In this document: positions 50,523-59,700 of the stretch, in pieces
How the letters are laid out: each line of letters starts with the position of its first letter
Position numbering within the stretch: position 1 is the first letter of the stretch
DNA from: Phenylobacterium haematophilum
Lineage (GTDB): Bacteria; Pseudomonadota; Alphaproteobacteria; Caulobacterales; Caulobacteraceae
Assembly (NCBI RefSeq): GCF_014196295.1
Contig: NZ_JACIDK010000003.1
Coordinates: forward strand, 1 to 64,000
Length of the DNA stretch: 64,000 nucleotides
Direction of reading: 5' to 3'
Position numbers and translations under genes: made by a program
The notes under the pieces: model-generated
Databases searched by the model: none
Told to the model about the DNA's origin: nothing
The model's input: the letters and a program-made list of their open reading frames with translations, nothing else

Positions 50523-51401
50523 CTATTCGGCCGCGGCCTTGAGCCCGGCCGGCGCCCGCGAGCGGTGATAGGGGCGGTCGCCCAGCACCGTGGCGCGGTT
50601 CATGATCCGGCGATGGGGCAGGTAGTCGTTGACCGCATAGTGCTGGGTCACGCGGTTGTCCCAGAAGGCGATGGCGTTCGGGCTCCAGCGCCAGCGGACC
50701 AGGAATTCCGGCTTCTGGATGTGCTCGAACAGCATGTTCAGGATCGCGTCGCTCTCCTTGCGGCGCAGGCCCTTGATCCGGTCGGTGAAGCCGAAATTGA
50801 CGAACAGCCCGTCCTCGCCGGTTTCCGGGTGGGTGCGGATCACCGGGTGCAGCACCGGCGGGTGCTCGGCCACCGCCTTGGCGTGCTTGTCCTCGCCGGC
50901 GCCCTTGGCGACGATCCCGCGGGTGGGAAAGCCGCGCGCAAAGTCGTGCACCGCATCCAGCCCCGACAGGAATTCGCGGAAGGCCGGTGAAAGCGCCTCA
51001 TACGCCGCCTTGGAGTTCGACCAGATGGTGTCGCCGCCCGAGGGCGGCAGCAGCTTGGCGTAGAGGATCGAGGCCATCGGCGGCGTCTCGATGAAGGTTA
51101 CGTCGGTGTGCCAGCTGTCGTTGTCGGTCGGGTTGTCCTTGTGGTTGTCGAGGATGAACAGCTCCGGCGCCTCGGGCACCCCCGGATAAAGCGGATGGGT
51201 GTGCAGCGCGCCGAACCGCGCGGCGAAGTCGCGATGCTGGACCGGGGTGATGTGCTGGTCCTCGAAGAACACCACCTGGTGTTTAAGGAACGCCTGGCGG
51301 ATTGCGTGCAGCAGGTCGTCGCTGACTGGCTGGGCGAGGTCCACGCCTTCGATCAGCGCCCCGATGGTCGGGGTCAGAGGGGTCACCTTGAACTGGGCCA
51401 T
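50523..51401 (-). CDS. TauD/TfdA family dioxygenase
   Basis: 292 residues from ATG 51401, GGAGAAC upstream. Fe(II)/2-oxoglutarate dioxygenase: IGALIEGVDLAQPVS, the metal motif His98-x-Asp100 in SWHTDVTF, the distal His in NRVTQHYAVNDY and the Arg in HRRIMNRATVLGD. It resembles taurine or alkylsulfonate/2,4-D-type dioxygenases. No sulfonate transporter adjoins, so the substrate is open. Convergent with the glycosyltransferase, three bases apart. Confidence 0.92.
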   Translation of the reverse strand: MAQFKVTPLTPTIGALIEGVDLAQPVSDDLLHAIRQAFLKHQVVFFEDQHITPVQHRDFAARFGALHTHPLYPGVPEAPELFILDNHKDNPTDNDSWHTDVTFIETPPMASILYAKLLPPSGGDTIWSNSKAAYEALSPAFREFLSGLDAVHDFARGFPTRGIVAKGAGEDKHAKAVAEHPPVLHPVIRTHPETGEDGLFVNFGFTDRIKGLRRKESDAILNMLFEHIQKPEFLVRWRWSPNAIAFWDNRVTQHYAVNDYLPHRRIMNRATVLGDRPYHRSRAPAGLKAAAE

Positions 51402-51455
51402 GTCGCGTTCTCCGCCTGCTCGCCGCATCTAAGCGCGGGGCAGAGAACGGCGCTA

Positions 51456-52715
51456 CTAGAGTCCGAAGGCGCGGCTCGCAGAAAAGATCGCCAGCCCTAC
51501 CAGTCCGCCTACAAGCGTGCCGTTGACGCGGATGTACTGCAGGTCCTTGCCAACCTGCAGTTCGAGCTTGTCGACCACGCCCTTGGTGTCCCAGCTGGCC
51601 ACCACCTGGGCGACGAAGCCGCCGATTTCGTGACGGCGCGGTGCGATGACCTGGCGGGCCAGTATCCGGGCCCACTCGTTCAGGCGGGCCTGTGCGGTCT
51701 CTTCGGTGTGCAGCCATTCGCCGAGCGCGGTCAGCATCTGCTCCAGCCGCTCGGTCAGGCCTGCGCCGTCGCCGTCGGCCAGGCGCTGTTCGATCTCGCG
51801 CCAGACGCCGGCGGCCTGTTCGCGTAGGGCCGGGTCGGCCAGCAGCTTGGCCTTCAGGTTCTCGCCTTTGGCGATCAGCTCGGGGTCATGGGCCAGACGG
51901 TCGATGAAGGTCTCGATCCAGGCCTTCAGCTCCTGGCGCCAGGGGTGGTCGGGTTCGCGCATCTCGACGAGCAGTTCGCCAAGCCCGGTGGTGACCTTCT
52001 GGGCGATCATCTTGTCGATGAACTTCGGCATCCACTTCCAGGACTTGGCCTCGACCTTCTGCTGGATGGTCGCCTCGTTCGCCTCGAGATAGGCCGCGAG
52101 CTTGTCGAGGCCCCAGTCGAAGGCGGCCTGGGAACGACCCTCGTTCCAGAAGGCGGCCAGCAACTTCGAGGCGGTGGGGGCGGCCGGCACGGCGCGGATG
52201 GCGGCGACCGCGGCCGAGCCGGCGGTCTCGCGAAGCATGTCGCGCGGCAGCACTTTGAGGATGGTCGGGACGAGGGCCGAGAGACGCCGGGCCAGGCGCC
52301 GCGCGTGGCGCGGCTGGCGCAGCCACTCGCCGCCCCAGCGGGCGACCTCGATCTGCTTCAAGCGGCTGTCCAGCACGTCGACGGTCAGGAAGTTGTCCGC
52401 GATGAAGCCGCCGAGCGCCTCTCCGATCCGGTCCTTGTTGCGCGGGATGATGCCGGTGTGCGGGATCGGCAGGCCGAGCGGTCGGCGGAAGATCGCCGTC
52501 ACGGCGAACCAATCGGCGCAGGCCCCGACCATCGCGGCCTCCGCAAAGGCGCGGACATAGGCCAGCCATGGCCAATGGTCGTCGGCGCGGCTGGCGGCCA
52601 CGAAGACGATCGCCATCGCCACCAGCAGCCCGGTGGCGATGGCCTGCATGCGCTTCAGCTCACGCAGCTTCAGTTCGTCCCGCGACGCGGCGGTCGCGAT
52701 CGTGCCCGCAGCCAT
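51456..52715 (-). CDS. DUF445 family membrane protein
   Basis: 419 residues. Starts with a cytosolic charged stretch, then TM near 25-42 (AIATGLLVAMAIVFVAA), AEAAMVGACADWFAVTAIFRRPLG, the PHTGIIPRNKDRIGEALGGFI signature of DUF445, a long helical region, and a C-terminal TM (LVGGLVGLAIF). Function unknown; homologues are widespread envelope proteins. It lies on the same strand as, and six bases downstream of, the HicB-like gene. Confidence 0.9.
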   Translation of the reverse strand: MAAGTIATAASRDELKLRELKRMQAIATGLLVAMAIVFVAASRADDHWPWLAYVRAFAEAAMVGACADWFAVTAIFRRPLGLPIPHTGIIPRNKDRIGEALGGFIADNFLTVDVLDSRLKQIEVARWGGEWLRQPRHARRLARRLSALVPTILKVLPRDMLRETAGSAAVAAIRAVPAAPTASKLLAAFWNEGRSQAAFDWGLDKLAAYLEANEATIQQKVEAKSWKWMPKFIDKMIAQKVTTGLGELLVEMREPDHPWRQELKAWIETFIDRLAHDPELIAKGENLKAKLLADPALREQAAGVWREIEQRLADGDGAGLTERLEQMLTALGEWLHTEETAQARLNEWARILARQVIAPRRHEIGGFVAQVVASWDTKGVVDKLELQVGKDLQYIRVNGTLVGGLVGLAIFSASRAFGL

Positions 52716-52721
52716 GCCGGA

Positions 52722-53378
52722 CTAGATCGCAGCGTCGGCGGGGTGGCTCTTCTCGTCCTTGGCGGCCTCGTCCTTGCGGGCTTCGGTCTCCTTTCGCCGA
52801 GCCATGGCGGCCGAGATGTTGTCCGCGGTCTTGCGGATGGTCTCGGTCAGTTTGGCGTCGAACTCGTTGACGCTGCGGTTGAAGGCCGAGTCCGGGCCGA
52901 GGCTGTCGGTGATCTTGCGGCCGAGCACCGACCACTCGTCCTGCAGCTTGCGGGCGATGGCGTCGAAGTCGGCGCCCGCGCCGGCCCCGATCTTCTCGCC
53001 CAGCGCGGTCCGCGCGGCGGCGGCGATGAAGCCCGAGCGGCTCATGCCGCGGGTTTCGGCGGCCTGGTCGATACGCTTGAGCAGCCGCTCGCCGATCGAA
53101 ATGTTGACGCGCACCGGGGTGTCCTCGACCGACACGTCGACCAGGAACGGGACGACCCCGGCCTCGACCGTGACGGCTTCGAGCGCGGTCGGCTTGGGCC
53201 AGTCGTGGCCGTCGTCGGCCAGGCGCTGCAATTCCTTCAGCACCGTTTCGCGGGCGGCGACGACCAGGGCGGCGATGTCGGCGCCCTCGACGGTGAGCCC
53301 GGTCAGGTCGGGGAAGCTGGCGCTGTAGCCGCCGGCCGGAGCGCTGCGGGCCAGGGCGACGAAAACGAGGGTAGTCAT
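52722..53378 (-). CDS. HicB-like protein with long C-terminal extension
   Basis: 218 residues from ATG 53378 (GGAGG upstream). Residues 1-70 are a HicB-like beta-alpha domain (GGYSASFPDLTGLTVEGADIA, ARETVLKELQRLADDG). About 75-130 is a ribbon-helix-helix DNA-binding segment (VRVNISIGERLLKRIDQAAETRG, with SRSGFIAAAARTAL). The remaining 90 residues are a charged helical tail ending in Lys/Asp/Glu repeats. The length is well above the usual 130. No hicA toxin is encoded beside it, so a regulator role is as likely as an antitoxin. Confidence 0.8.
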   Translation of the reverse strand: MTTLVFVALARSAPAGGYSASFPDLTGLTVEGADIAALVVAARETVLKELQRLADDGHDWPKPTALEAVTVEAGVVPFLVDVSVEDTPVRVNISIGERLLKRIDQAAETRGMSRSGFIAAAARTALGEKIGAGAGADFDAIARKLQDEWSVLGRKITDSLGPDSAFNRSVNEFDAKLTETIRKTADNISAAMARRKETEARKDEAAKDEKSHPADAAI

Positions 53379-53474
53379 GGGGAGGATCCTCCGCGAATAA
53401 ACGAAGAATAGACGTTGTGTAGTTTTGCGCAAATTCAAGCCGGCGTGTGCGACTTGGCCGCAGCCCCCGGAATC

Positions 53475-53759
53475 ATGCGATCAGGCGGCATGCCCAGCCC
53501 GCCCGGATTGCCCGATTTCGACCTGCCGATGATCTTCGGCGACGCCATGGCCGGACTCGGCTTCCAATCCGGGGTCGCGCGCCTAGCCTTCGCCGCCAAC
53601 GTCGCGGACGAAGCGGGCGAGGAACACAAGGTCAAGTCCGGCTACCTGATCCTGACCCCGAACTGCATGCTGGAGCTGCGCAGCCAGATTGACCAGATCC
53701 TGACCGAGCTGGAGCGTCAGGGCGTGATCAGCTTCACGCCGGATCGCCTCGACGGCTAG
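53475..53759 (+). CDS. Small conserved-looking cytosolic protein
   Basis: 94 residues from ATG 53475; an ATG at 53490 is also possible. A Pro-rich N-terminus, then FDLPMIFGDAMAGLGFQSGVARLAFAANV, HKVKSGYLILTPNCMLELRSQIDQILTELERQGVI. Ends in a helix that may pair with a partner. No family recognised. Divergent from the HicB-like gene, and its stop overlaps the convergent esterase by 4 bp. Confidence 0.55.
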   Translation: MRSGGMPSPPGLPDFDLPMIFGDAMAGLGFQSGVARLAFAANVADEAGEEHKVKSGYLILTPNCMLELRSQIDQILTELERQGVISFTPDRLDG

Positions 53760-54523
53760 GGCCGAACCGCGGCCAACCGTTCGTAGAACTCATCGCCCAG
53801 GCGGACCTGGCCGGAAGCCGTCAGGTGCACGCCGTCCGCCGGCTGGCGCTCAAAGGGATCGGTGTCGGTGAGCGTGGTTTTGGCGTCGCGGCCGGCGACC
53901 CGCGCCTGGGCTTGCCGCACCGTTTCCCAGCCGGCCGGTCCGGGACGGTCGATCTGCCCGATCTGCACGATGGTGTCGGCGTCGCCCCAGCGGGCCCGCA
54001 CCTGAGCCACGAAGGCGGCGAGATTGGCGGCGTAGGCGCGGGACTTGGCCGGGCTCTGCGCGTCGGTCTCGCCCTGCATCCACAGCACCGCCCGCACGCG
54101 CGGGGCCAGGCCCTGGGCGGCTAGGGCGGCCTTGGCCGCATCTATCTCGGCGGTGGCGGCGTCCCAGAGGTCGCCGTGCGAGGACGGCGACCAATCGCGG
54201 GCGGCCGGGTCCGGCGCCAGCCCCGTCTCCCCGCGGGCGTACTTGACCACGTAAAGCGGCGCGCAGGCGTGGTCCTGGCGCCAGCGGTAGGCGAACTGCG
54301 ACTCAGGTCCCCAGGTCTGCGGATTGTTCGGAGCGCCGGTGTTGGCGGCCGGTTGCAGCGGGACGAAGGCGCGGGCCTGCGGGCTCCAGATCTGGGCGGA
54401 GCCGGGCGCGATGAGGTGGGATGGCAAGTCGGCGGCGCCCAAGGTGTAGCCAAGCGCGTTCGATTGGCCGGCGACGATAATCATGGCCGGCAGGCAATCC
54501 GGGGCGTTGAAGGGGATATCCAA
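53756..54523 (-). CDS. Sialate O-acetylesterase-type (SASA) SGNH hydrolase
   Basis: 255 residues. SASA/DUF303 family motifs: nucleophile GQSNALG, then AVLWMQGETDA and DGVHLT (Asp/His), so the triad looks complete. The family removes acetyl groups from sialic acid, xylan or other glycans. No signal peptide is visible. The substrate here could be an acetylated surface sugar, but no link to the polysaccharide cluster is shown. Confidence 0.85.
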   Translation of the reverse strand: MDIPFNAPDCLPAMIIVAGQSNALGYTLGAADLPSHLIAPGSAQIWSPQARAFVPLQPAANTGAPNNPQTWGPESQFAYRWRQDHACAPLYVVKYARGETGLAPDPAARDWSPSSHGDLWDAATAEIDAAKAALAAQGLAPRVRAVLWMQGETDAQSPAKSRAYAANLAAFVAQVRARWGDADTIVQIGQIDRPGPAGWETVRQAQARVAGRDAKTTLTDTDPFERQPADGVHLTASGQVRLGDEFYERLAAVRP

Positions 54524-54618
54524 GCGCTTCCTGTTTACTGAACGCGTGCGAATACGAATTGTATAGTGAAGGCGAGCGACCTGTTCGACCAGATCCAGTG
54601 CGCCGGGGAGGATATGGC

Positions 54619-55824
54619 ATGACAGGTTCGAGTACGCGCACGGTGAGTCCGGGCCTGATCGTCGCCATCTGTTTCGGCATCGCCGCCCTGGAGGGCTACG
54701 ACATCCAGGCCTTCGGGGTGGCTGCGCCGCATATGGCGCCTGACCTCGGTCTTGGGCCTTCTCAGCTCGGCTGGGCGGGCAGCGCGGCGATGATCGGCCT
54801 TGTGATCGGGGCGCTGTTCGGCGGCTGGGCTGCTGACCGCTACGGCCGCCGACCGGTGCTGCTGGGCTCGGTGGCGTTGTTTGGGCTGTTCTCGCTGGCC
54901 ACAGCTATGGCGACGAATTTCGAGACCCTGACCCTCGCACGGCTGGCCACCGGCCTCGGGTTCGGCGGGGCGATGCCCAACCTGATCGCCATCGCCACCG
55001 AGATCAGCCCGCCAAATCGACGCGCCCTGACGACCACCAGCATGTTCTGCGGCCTGCCCGTCGGCGGGGCGCTGGTAGCCCTGGCCGCCCAGGTCGGCGA
55101 GGCGGGCGGCGTGGACTGGCGAATGCTGTTTATGATCGGCGGCGCCCTGCCGCTGATGCTGGTGCCGGTGGTCTACTTCCTTCTGCCCGAGACTCGTCCG
55201 GCGCGCGAGGGCGACGGCGCGCCGCCGGAGATGCTGACCGGCCTGTTCGGCGGGGGGAGGGGATTGGCCACGATCCTGATCTGGACGGTGTTCGCGCTCG
55301 ATCTGCTGGTCACTTACCTGCTGCTGAACTGGTTGCCGCTGCTGGTCGTGGCCAAGGGCTTCTCGCCGGCCGAGGGCGCGGCCGCGGCTTTTGCATTGAA
55401 CCTGGCTGCGGTTGTCGGCTCGCTGGTGCTGGGCTGGGCGGCCGACAAGGTCGGCTATCGCTGGCTGTTGATCGCGGTGTTCGCGGGTCTGGCGGCCGCG
55501 CTCTACGCCCTGGCGGAGGCGACCGGCCTGCCAATGATCCTGGCGGCGTCAGCGGCGGCCGGCTTCACGGTGATCGGCGGGCTCTACGTGCTCTACGCCC
55601 TGGCGCCGAACTACTATCCGCCGCAGTTCCGCGCCGCCGGCGCAGGCGCCTCGGTGGCCGCCGGGCGGCTGGGTTCGATCGTCGGGCCGCTGATCGCCGG
55701 CCATCTGCGGGCGGTCGGCTACGGTCCCGGAGAGGTGCTCAGCGCGCTCGCGCCGGCCGCGGCGGTGACGATGGCGGCGGTGTTCGTGCTGACCACCTAC
55801 GCCAAGCCCTACCGCGACGACTGA
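54619..55824 (+). CDS. MFS transporter, aromatic acid:H+ symporter (AAHS)-like
   Basis: 401 residues from ATG 54619 (GGGGAGGATATGGC before it). Twelve hydrophobic helices. The AAHS-type segment GYDIQAFGVAAPHM in TM1 and the MFS signature GGWAADRYGRRPV between TM2 and TM3 are visible, with the corresponding GWAADKVGYRW loop in the second half. It imports an aromatic or related organic acid with protons. No catabolic gene adjoins. Its stop runs 16 bases into the end of the convergent glycosyltransferase gene. Confidence 0.88.
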   Translation: MTGSSTRTVSPGLIVAICFGIAALEGYDIQAFGVAAPHMAPDLGLGPSQLGWAGSAAMIGLVIGALFGGWAADRYGRRPVLLGSVALFGLFSLATAMATNFETLTLARLATGLGFGGAMPNLIAIATEISPPNRRALTTTSMFCGLPVGGALVALAAQVGEAGGVDWRMLFMIGGALPLMLVPVVYFLLPETRPAREGDGAPPEMLTGLFGGGRGLATILIWTVFALDLLVTYLLLNWLPLLVVAKGFSPAEGAAAAFALNLAAVVGSLVLGWAADKVGYRWLLIAVFAGLAAALYALAEATGLPMILAASAAAGFTVIGGLYVLYALAPNYYPPQFRAAGAGASVAAGRLGSIVGPLIAGHLRAVGYGPGEVLSALAPAAAVTMAAVFVLTTYAKPYRDD

Positions 55825-57047
55825 GCCCGGCGCGCGGCGCCCGCGGCGGCGAGGGCGGCACGCTGTACGCCGTCAGGCAGGGTGGCGAACCAGGCCTGGG
55901 GCGAGAGCTGCTCGGCCACCCGGCGCTTTCCGGCTTCCGACAGGCGCGCGGCCAGCTCACGGTCGGCGCGCAGGCGGCGCAACGCCTGGGCGGCCGCCTC
56001 GACGTCCGGATCGGCCCAGGTCTGGCCGCGATAGATGCCCTGCGGGTCGTCGACGGCGATCGGCTGCGACGGGATCACCAGGGAGCAGGTCTCGTCCATG
56101 AAGTCGACATTGCCCGACCAGCCGGTGCCGATCACCGGCGTGCCGAGCGCCATGGCCTCGGCCATGGTCAGCCCGAAGCCCTCGGCCCGGTGCAGCGAGA
56201 TGAGCACGTCGGCCGAGGCGATCAGGCTCTTCACCTGGGCGTAGGGCCAGACGACGTCCAGGACCTCGACATTGGCCGGCGCCTGGGCGCGCAGGCGGGC
56301 GAGGAAGTCGGGGAAGGCCGCGCCGTTCTGCGTCTTGATCACCAGCCGGGCGGTCGGGTCGTCGGGGAAGGCCTGCGCGAAGGCGGCGATCATCGCCTCG
56401 GGGTTCTTGCGCGCCGCCGAGGACTTGAAGTCGAACAGGGTGACTGCGGTGAACCGCTCGTCGCGCCGCGCCGGGACGACGTCGCGATAGTCTTCGATGA
56501 ACAGCGGATGCGGCACCACGCGCACCGGGGCCTTGGCGCCGGTCAGGGCCGCGCCGGTGAAGGCGCTGGGAACCCAGACCTCCTCCAGGAAGGCGGCGTC
56601 CTTCAGCCAGGACTTCGGGGCGCGCGGCAGCTCCCAGGCCCAGTACCCATAGCGGGGCCCGCGGACGTTCTTGGGACCGAGGAAGGCGAGCGCCGCCAGC
56701 AGCTCGGGGGCGTTGACGTGAAAGATCCAGGGGCCGGGCGTGCGGGCCGCCTCCGATCCGCCGATCCAGTCGAGCTTGGCGCCGGCGATGTCCACCTGCT
56801 CGACCGGGGCGCCCAACGCCTCGAAGGCGCGGACCGCCAGCTTGGCGGAGGCGGCGATGCCGTAGGAGCCGCCGAAGTCGCCGACCACGCGGATCGGGCC
56901 GGCGCTCGTTTCTGCGTCGTGCGGGGCGCGGGCCTGATGGCGGACATAGGCCTCCAGCGCGGGGCCCAGGATCGGCTGGGCCAGGCGGCGGACAGGTTCT
57001 GGCGTCAGCGCGCGCCAGGCGCCGCGGGCCGTGGACAGCAGACTCAT
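55809..57047 (-). CDS. Glycosyltransferase family 4 (polysaccharide cluster)
   Basis: 412 residues from ATG 57047, overlapping the upstream stop by 4 bp. GT-B fold: VVGDFGGSYGIAASAKLAVRAF at the acceptor side, FDFKSSAARKNPEAMIAAF, and the donor motif LISLHRAEGFGLTMAEAMALGTPVI with SGNVDFM. The same motifs recur in the truncated gene at 63357-64000, so the two are paralogues. It probably adds a sugar to the surface polysaccharide repeat in the cytoplasm. Confidence 0.92.
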   Translation of the reverse strand: MSLLSTARGAWRALTPEPVRRLAQPILGPALEAYVRHQARAPHDAETSAGPIRVVGDFGGSYGIAASAKLAVRAFEALGAPVEQVDIAGAKLDWIGGSEAARTPGPWIFHVNAPELLAALAFLGPKNVRGPRYGYWAWELPRAPKSWLKDAAFLEEVWVPSAFTGAALTGAKAPVRVVPHPLFIEDYRDVVPARRDERFTAVTLFDFKSSAARKNPEAMIAAFAQAFPDDPTARLVIKTQNGAAFPDFLARLRAQAPANVEVLDVVWPYAQVKSLIASADVLISLHRAEGFGLTMAEAMALGTPVIGTGWSGNVDFMDETCSLVIPSQPIAVDDPQGIYRGQTWADPDVEAAAQALRRLRADRELAARLSEAGKRRVAEQLSPQAWFATLPDGVQRAALAAAGAARRAQSSR

Positions 57048-58927
57048 GCGCTGGCGGACTCCCAGGCGACGCCCTGCGCCAGCAGGGCCACGGCGTCGGC
57101 GGCGATCAGCCCCGGCGCGGTGCGGAACACGAGCTTGCCGACGCGGGCCGGCGGATCGGCGGGCGCGCCCTGGGGCGTGCGGAAGCGGCCGGCGCCAGCG
57201 TCGAACACCAGCGCCTCGCCGCCGGCGGCGTCGGGCGTCCAGCGCTCGACCGCCAGCAGGGTGTTGATGGCGCCGGCGGCCGGCGCGCGGCCGGCCTCGG
57301 CCGGCTCGCGGCGCACCGACAAGCGGGCAAGCTCGAACACCGGATGGCTGTCGACGGTGAGCGGCAGGGCCGCGACATCGACGCCGTATTCGGCCAGGCC
57401 GCCGCCGATCAGCCAGCGCAGGAAGCCGAAGCGGCCCTTGAAACTGGTCAGCGGGAACAGCCGCTGCAGGTCGCCCCGGCTTTCCCAGATCGACAGGAAC
57501 AGGCGCGGGAACGGCATGCCGCGGGCCAGCTCGCGCACCGGGGCGTTGAACCCCGAGCGCAGCGCCGTGCCGACCCACTGCGGCCAGGCCGCGCGGTGGG
57601 CCAGGCCGTAGGCGGCGAAGCGGAGCTTGGCCTCGGAGAGGTCGCCGGCCACCTGGCGGGCGGCGCGAAGCGCCAGCTCCGGCTCGGCGAAAGCCTCCGG
57701 CGGGGCCAGCCGCGCGGAAAAGCGGCCGTCAATCGATTCCGGGCCCAGCAGCCAGGCCTTCAGCCCGGCCTCGTCGGCCGCGAAGCGGTCGCGCAGGTCG
57801 CGGCGCGCATGAGTCAGGGCGCTGATGGCGGGCGCCTCGGCCGCGCTGGTCAGCCAGCTGGTCAACTCGGCCGAGCCGCTTAGCCAGGGGCCGTCGAGGA
57901 GACCGCCGCGCGGCTCGCGGATCACCTCGCCGGGGCGCACGGCGGCCCAGGCCTCGGCCGCCGATGTCAGGCCGCCGCCGAAGTCCTCGCCGGCGCGGGC
58001 CGCGGCCAGCATCCGGCGACGGGTCTCGCGTGTGACGAGCTCGCCTGAAGGGAAAGCCCGATGGGCGTAGGGAATGGCCGAAGCCTCGACATGGCCGTTG
58101 CGCAGCAGCGCCTGGGCGTAGTCGGCGAGCAGGGCGGCGAGATCCGAGCGCGGCGTGACTTTGATGCGGTCCTGGTGCTTGGAGAGCAGATCCGGCCGGG
58201 TCGGGTCGAAGCCGGAGAAGTGGAAGAAGGTCAGCGGCAGGCCATCGACGCTCCAGCCGTCCGACGTGCGGGCGACCTGACGGCCTTCCAGGTTCCAATA
58301 GGCCAGGTTCAGGGTCGGAGTGCGCAGGATGGCGAGATCGCTGACCAGGCCCGGCGCCAGGTCCATCCACTTCTGGTCGGTGAACAGGCCGGCGGCGAAG
58401 TCGACGCGGCAGTCGAAGCGCAGCTTCTCGGCCCACCAATCGAGCAGGTCGAAGATCTCGGGCTCGGCCCGCATCGCCGCAAAGCCGAGGTTGAAGGACC
58501 CCGACTGAAGGATGACATGGTCGTTGGGGCTGGCTTCGCCGCGCAACGGACGGGTGGTGTGAGGGGTCAGCGCCAGCGGGGCCTTGGCCAGGCCCTCGCG
58601 CACAGCGTCGAGCGGCCGGTAGACCCAGATGTCGGGGTCGAAATAGGCGCCGGAGGTCACGCCCTCTTCCGCCAGCAGGGCCTTGAAACACAGCGGCTTG
58701 ACCGCGGTGTTCAGCTCCAGCGCGTCGTAATAGGCGCACATGGCCGCGAAGTCGGGCACGACGGTCGCGGCGTCGAGGGTGCGGATGCCCGGGTCCTTGA
58801 AGGCGATCGGGCCGTCGGTGGTGACGACGACGCGGCGGATGCCCGGTTCGGCGCGCGCCAGGCTCTCCATCAGGCTGGCGGCCTGGGCGGCGTAGTTCCG
58901 CGAGACGATGGTGAAGATGAAGTCCAA
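57044..58927 (-). CDS. Nucleotide-diphospho-sugar transferase-like protein with C-terminal domain
   Basis: 627 residues from a TTG with GGGGAG seven bases upstream (DFIFTIVSRNYAAQAASLM). The N-terminal 270 residues have a GT-A (GT8-like) nucleotide-sugar fold: VVVTTDGP, YFDPDIWVYRPLD for the D-x-D metal site, GSFNLGFAAM and FFHFSGFDP. The C-terminal 350 residues are helical then beta and unassigned. Start overlap and same-strand order link it to both the glycosyltransferase downstream and the ABC transporter upstream. Likely a polysaccharide glycosyltransferase. Confidence 0.82.
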   Translation of the reverse strand: MDFIFTIVSRNYAAQAASLMESLARAEPGIRRVVVTTDGPIAFKDPGIRTLDAATVVPDFAAMCAYYDALELNTAVKPLCFKALLAEEGVTSGAYFDPDIWVYRPLDAVREGLAKAPLALTPHTTRPLRGEASPNDHVILQSGSFNLGFAAMRAEPEIFDLLDWWAEKLRFDCRVDFAAGLFTDQKWMDLAPGLVSDLAILRTPTLNLAYWNLEGRQVARTSDGWSVDGLPLTFFHFSGFDPTRPDLLSKHQDRIKVTPRSDLAALLADYAQALLRNGHVEASAIPYAHRAFPSGELVTRETRRRMLAAARAGEDFGGGLTSAAEAWAAVRPGEVIREPRGGLLDGPWLSGSAELTSWLTSAAEAPAISALTHARRDLRDRFAADEAGLKAWLLGPESIDGRFSARLAPPEAFAEPELALRAARQVAGDLSEAKLRFAAYGLAHRAAWPQWVGTALRSGFNAPVRELARGMPFPRLFLSIWESRGDLQRLFPLTSFKGRFGFLRWLIGGGLAEYGVDVAALPLTVDSHPVFELARLSVRREPAEAGRAPAAGAINTLLAVERWTPDAAGGEALVFDAGAGRFRTPQGAPADPPARVGKLVFRTAPGLIAADAVALLAQGVAWESASA

Positions 58928-58944
58928 GGTCGCTCCCCGGGGCG

Positions 58945-59700
58945 TCAGGCGGCGGCCAGCAGTTCGTCCAGCTTCTTGACGTCCATGATCGGCGAGGCGA
59001 CCCCGCTTTCGATGCGCATGACCTTGTTGCAGTAGAGGCGGATCAGTTCGAGGTCGTGAGAGGCCAGCACCAGGATGCCGGCGCGCTCCATCAGTTCCAG
59101 GATCCGCTTGTGGGCGATCTTCTGGAAGTCGGCGTCGCCGACGGCGATCCACTCATCCATCAGGATGACGTCGGCGTGGACGGCGGTGGCGACCGCGAAG
59201 GCCAGCCGCGCCTGCATGCCGGCCGAATAGGTCTTCAGCGGCATCGCCAGGAACGGGCCGAGGCCGGTGAACTCGCCGATCTCCTGCATCCGGTCTTCGA
59301 TCTCCTTGGCGGAGAGGCCGGCGATGCGGCCGCGCAGGCGGATGTTGTCGAGGCCCGTCGCCGACGGGTCGATGCCGAGGTTCAGGTCGAGCATGGCGGC
59401 GATCTGGCCGTGCACGTCGATGGTGCCCTCGTCAGGCTCGTAGGCCCCCGCCAGCGCGCGGAGCAGGGTGGTCTTGCCCGAGCCGTTGTGGCCGATCAGC
59501 CCCAGCCGGTCGCCGGAGCGCAGCTCGAGATTGATGTTCGACAGCGCGGTGACCTCGGTCGCGCCCATGCCGGTGCGGCCGAGCTTGCCGCCCACGGTGA
59601 TGCGCGCCAGATGCTTTTTCAGCGACTTGGCGTCGACCCCGTAGACGGGGAAGCGCAGGGTCAGGTCGGTGACCCGGATGGAGACCTCGGGGCCCTTCAT
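58945..59700 (-). CDS. Polysaccharide ABC transporter ATP-binding protein (Wzt/KpsT-type)
   Basis: 251 residues. Long N-terminal extension VTDLTLRFPVYGVDAKSLK, Walker A GHNGSGKTT, signature YSAGMQARL, the DEW Walker B block VILMDEWIAVGD and ASHDLELIR (switch His). It lacks the C-terminal carbohydrate-binding domain of O9a-type Wzt, resembling KpsT or short Wzt forms, so chain-end recognition may not apply. It energises export of a lipid-linked polysaccharide. Overlaps the permease gene by 4 bp. Confidence 0.92.
   Translation of the reverse strand: MKGPEVSIRVTDLTLRFPVYGVDAKSLKKHLARITVGGKLGRTGMGATEVTALSNINLELRSGDRLGLIGHNGSGKTTLLRALAGAYEPDEGTIDVHGQIAAMLDLNLGIDPSATGLDNIRLRGRIAGLSAKEIEDRMQEIGEFTGLGPFLAMPLKTYSAGMQARLAFAVATAVHADVILMDEWIAVGDADFQKIAHKRILELMERAGILVLASHDLELIRLYCNKVMRIESGVASPIMDVKKLDELLAAA

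Noticed and set aside
52722..53378. Calling the HicB-like gene a toxin-antitoxin pair
   Set aside because: No adjacent hicA-sized gene; the neighbours are DUF445 and an unrelated small protein.
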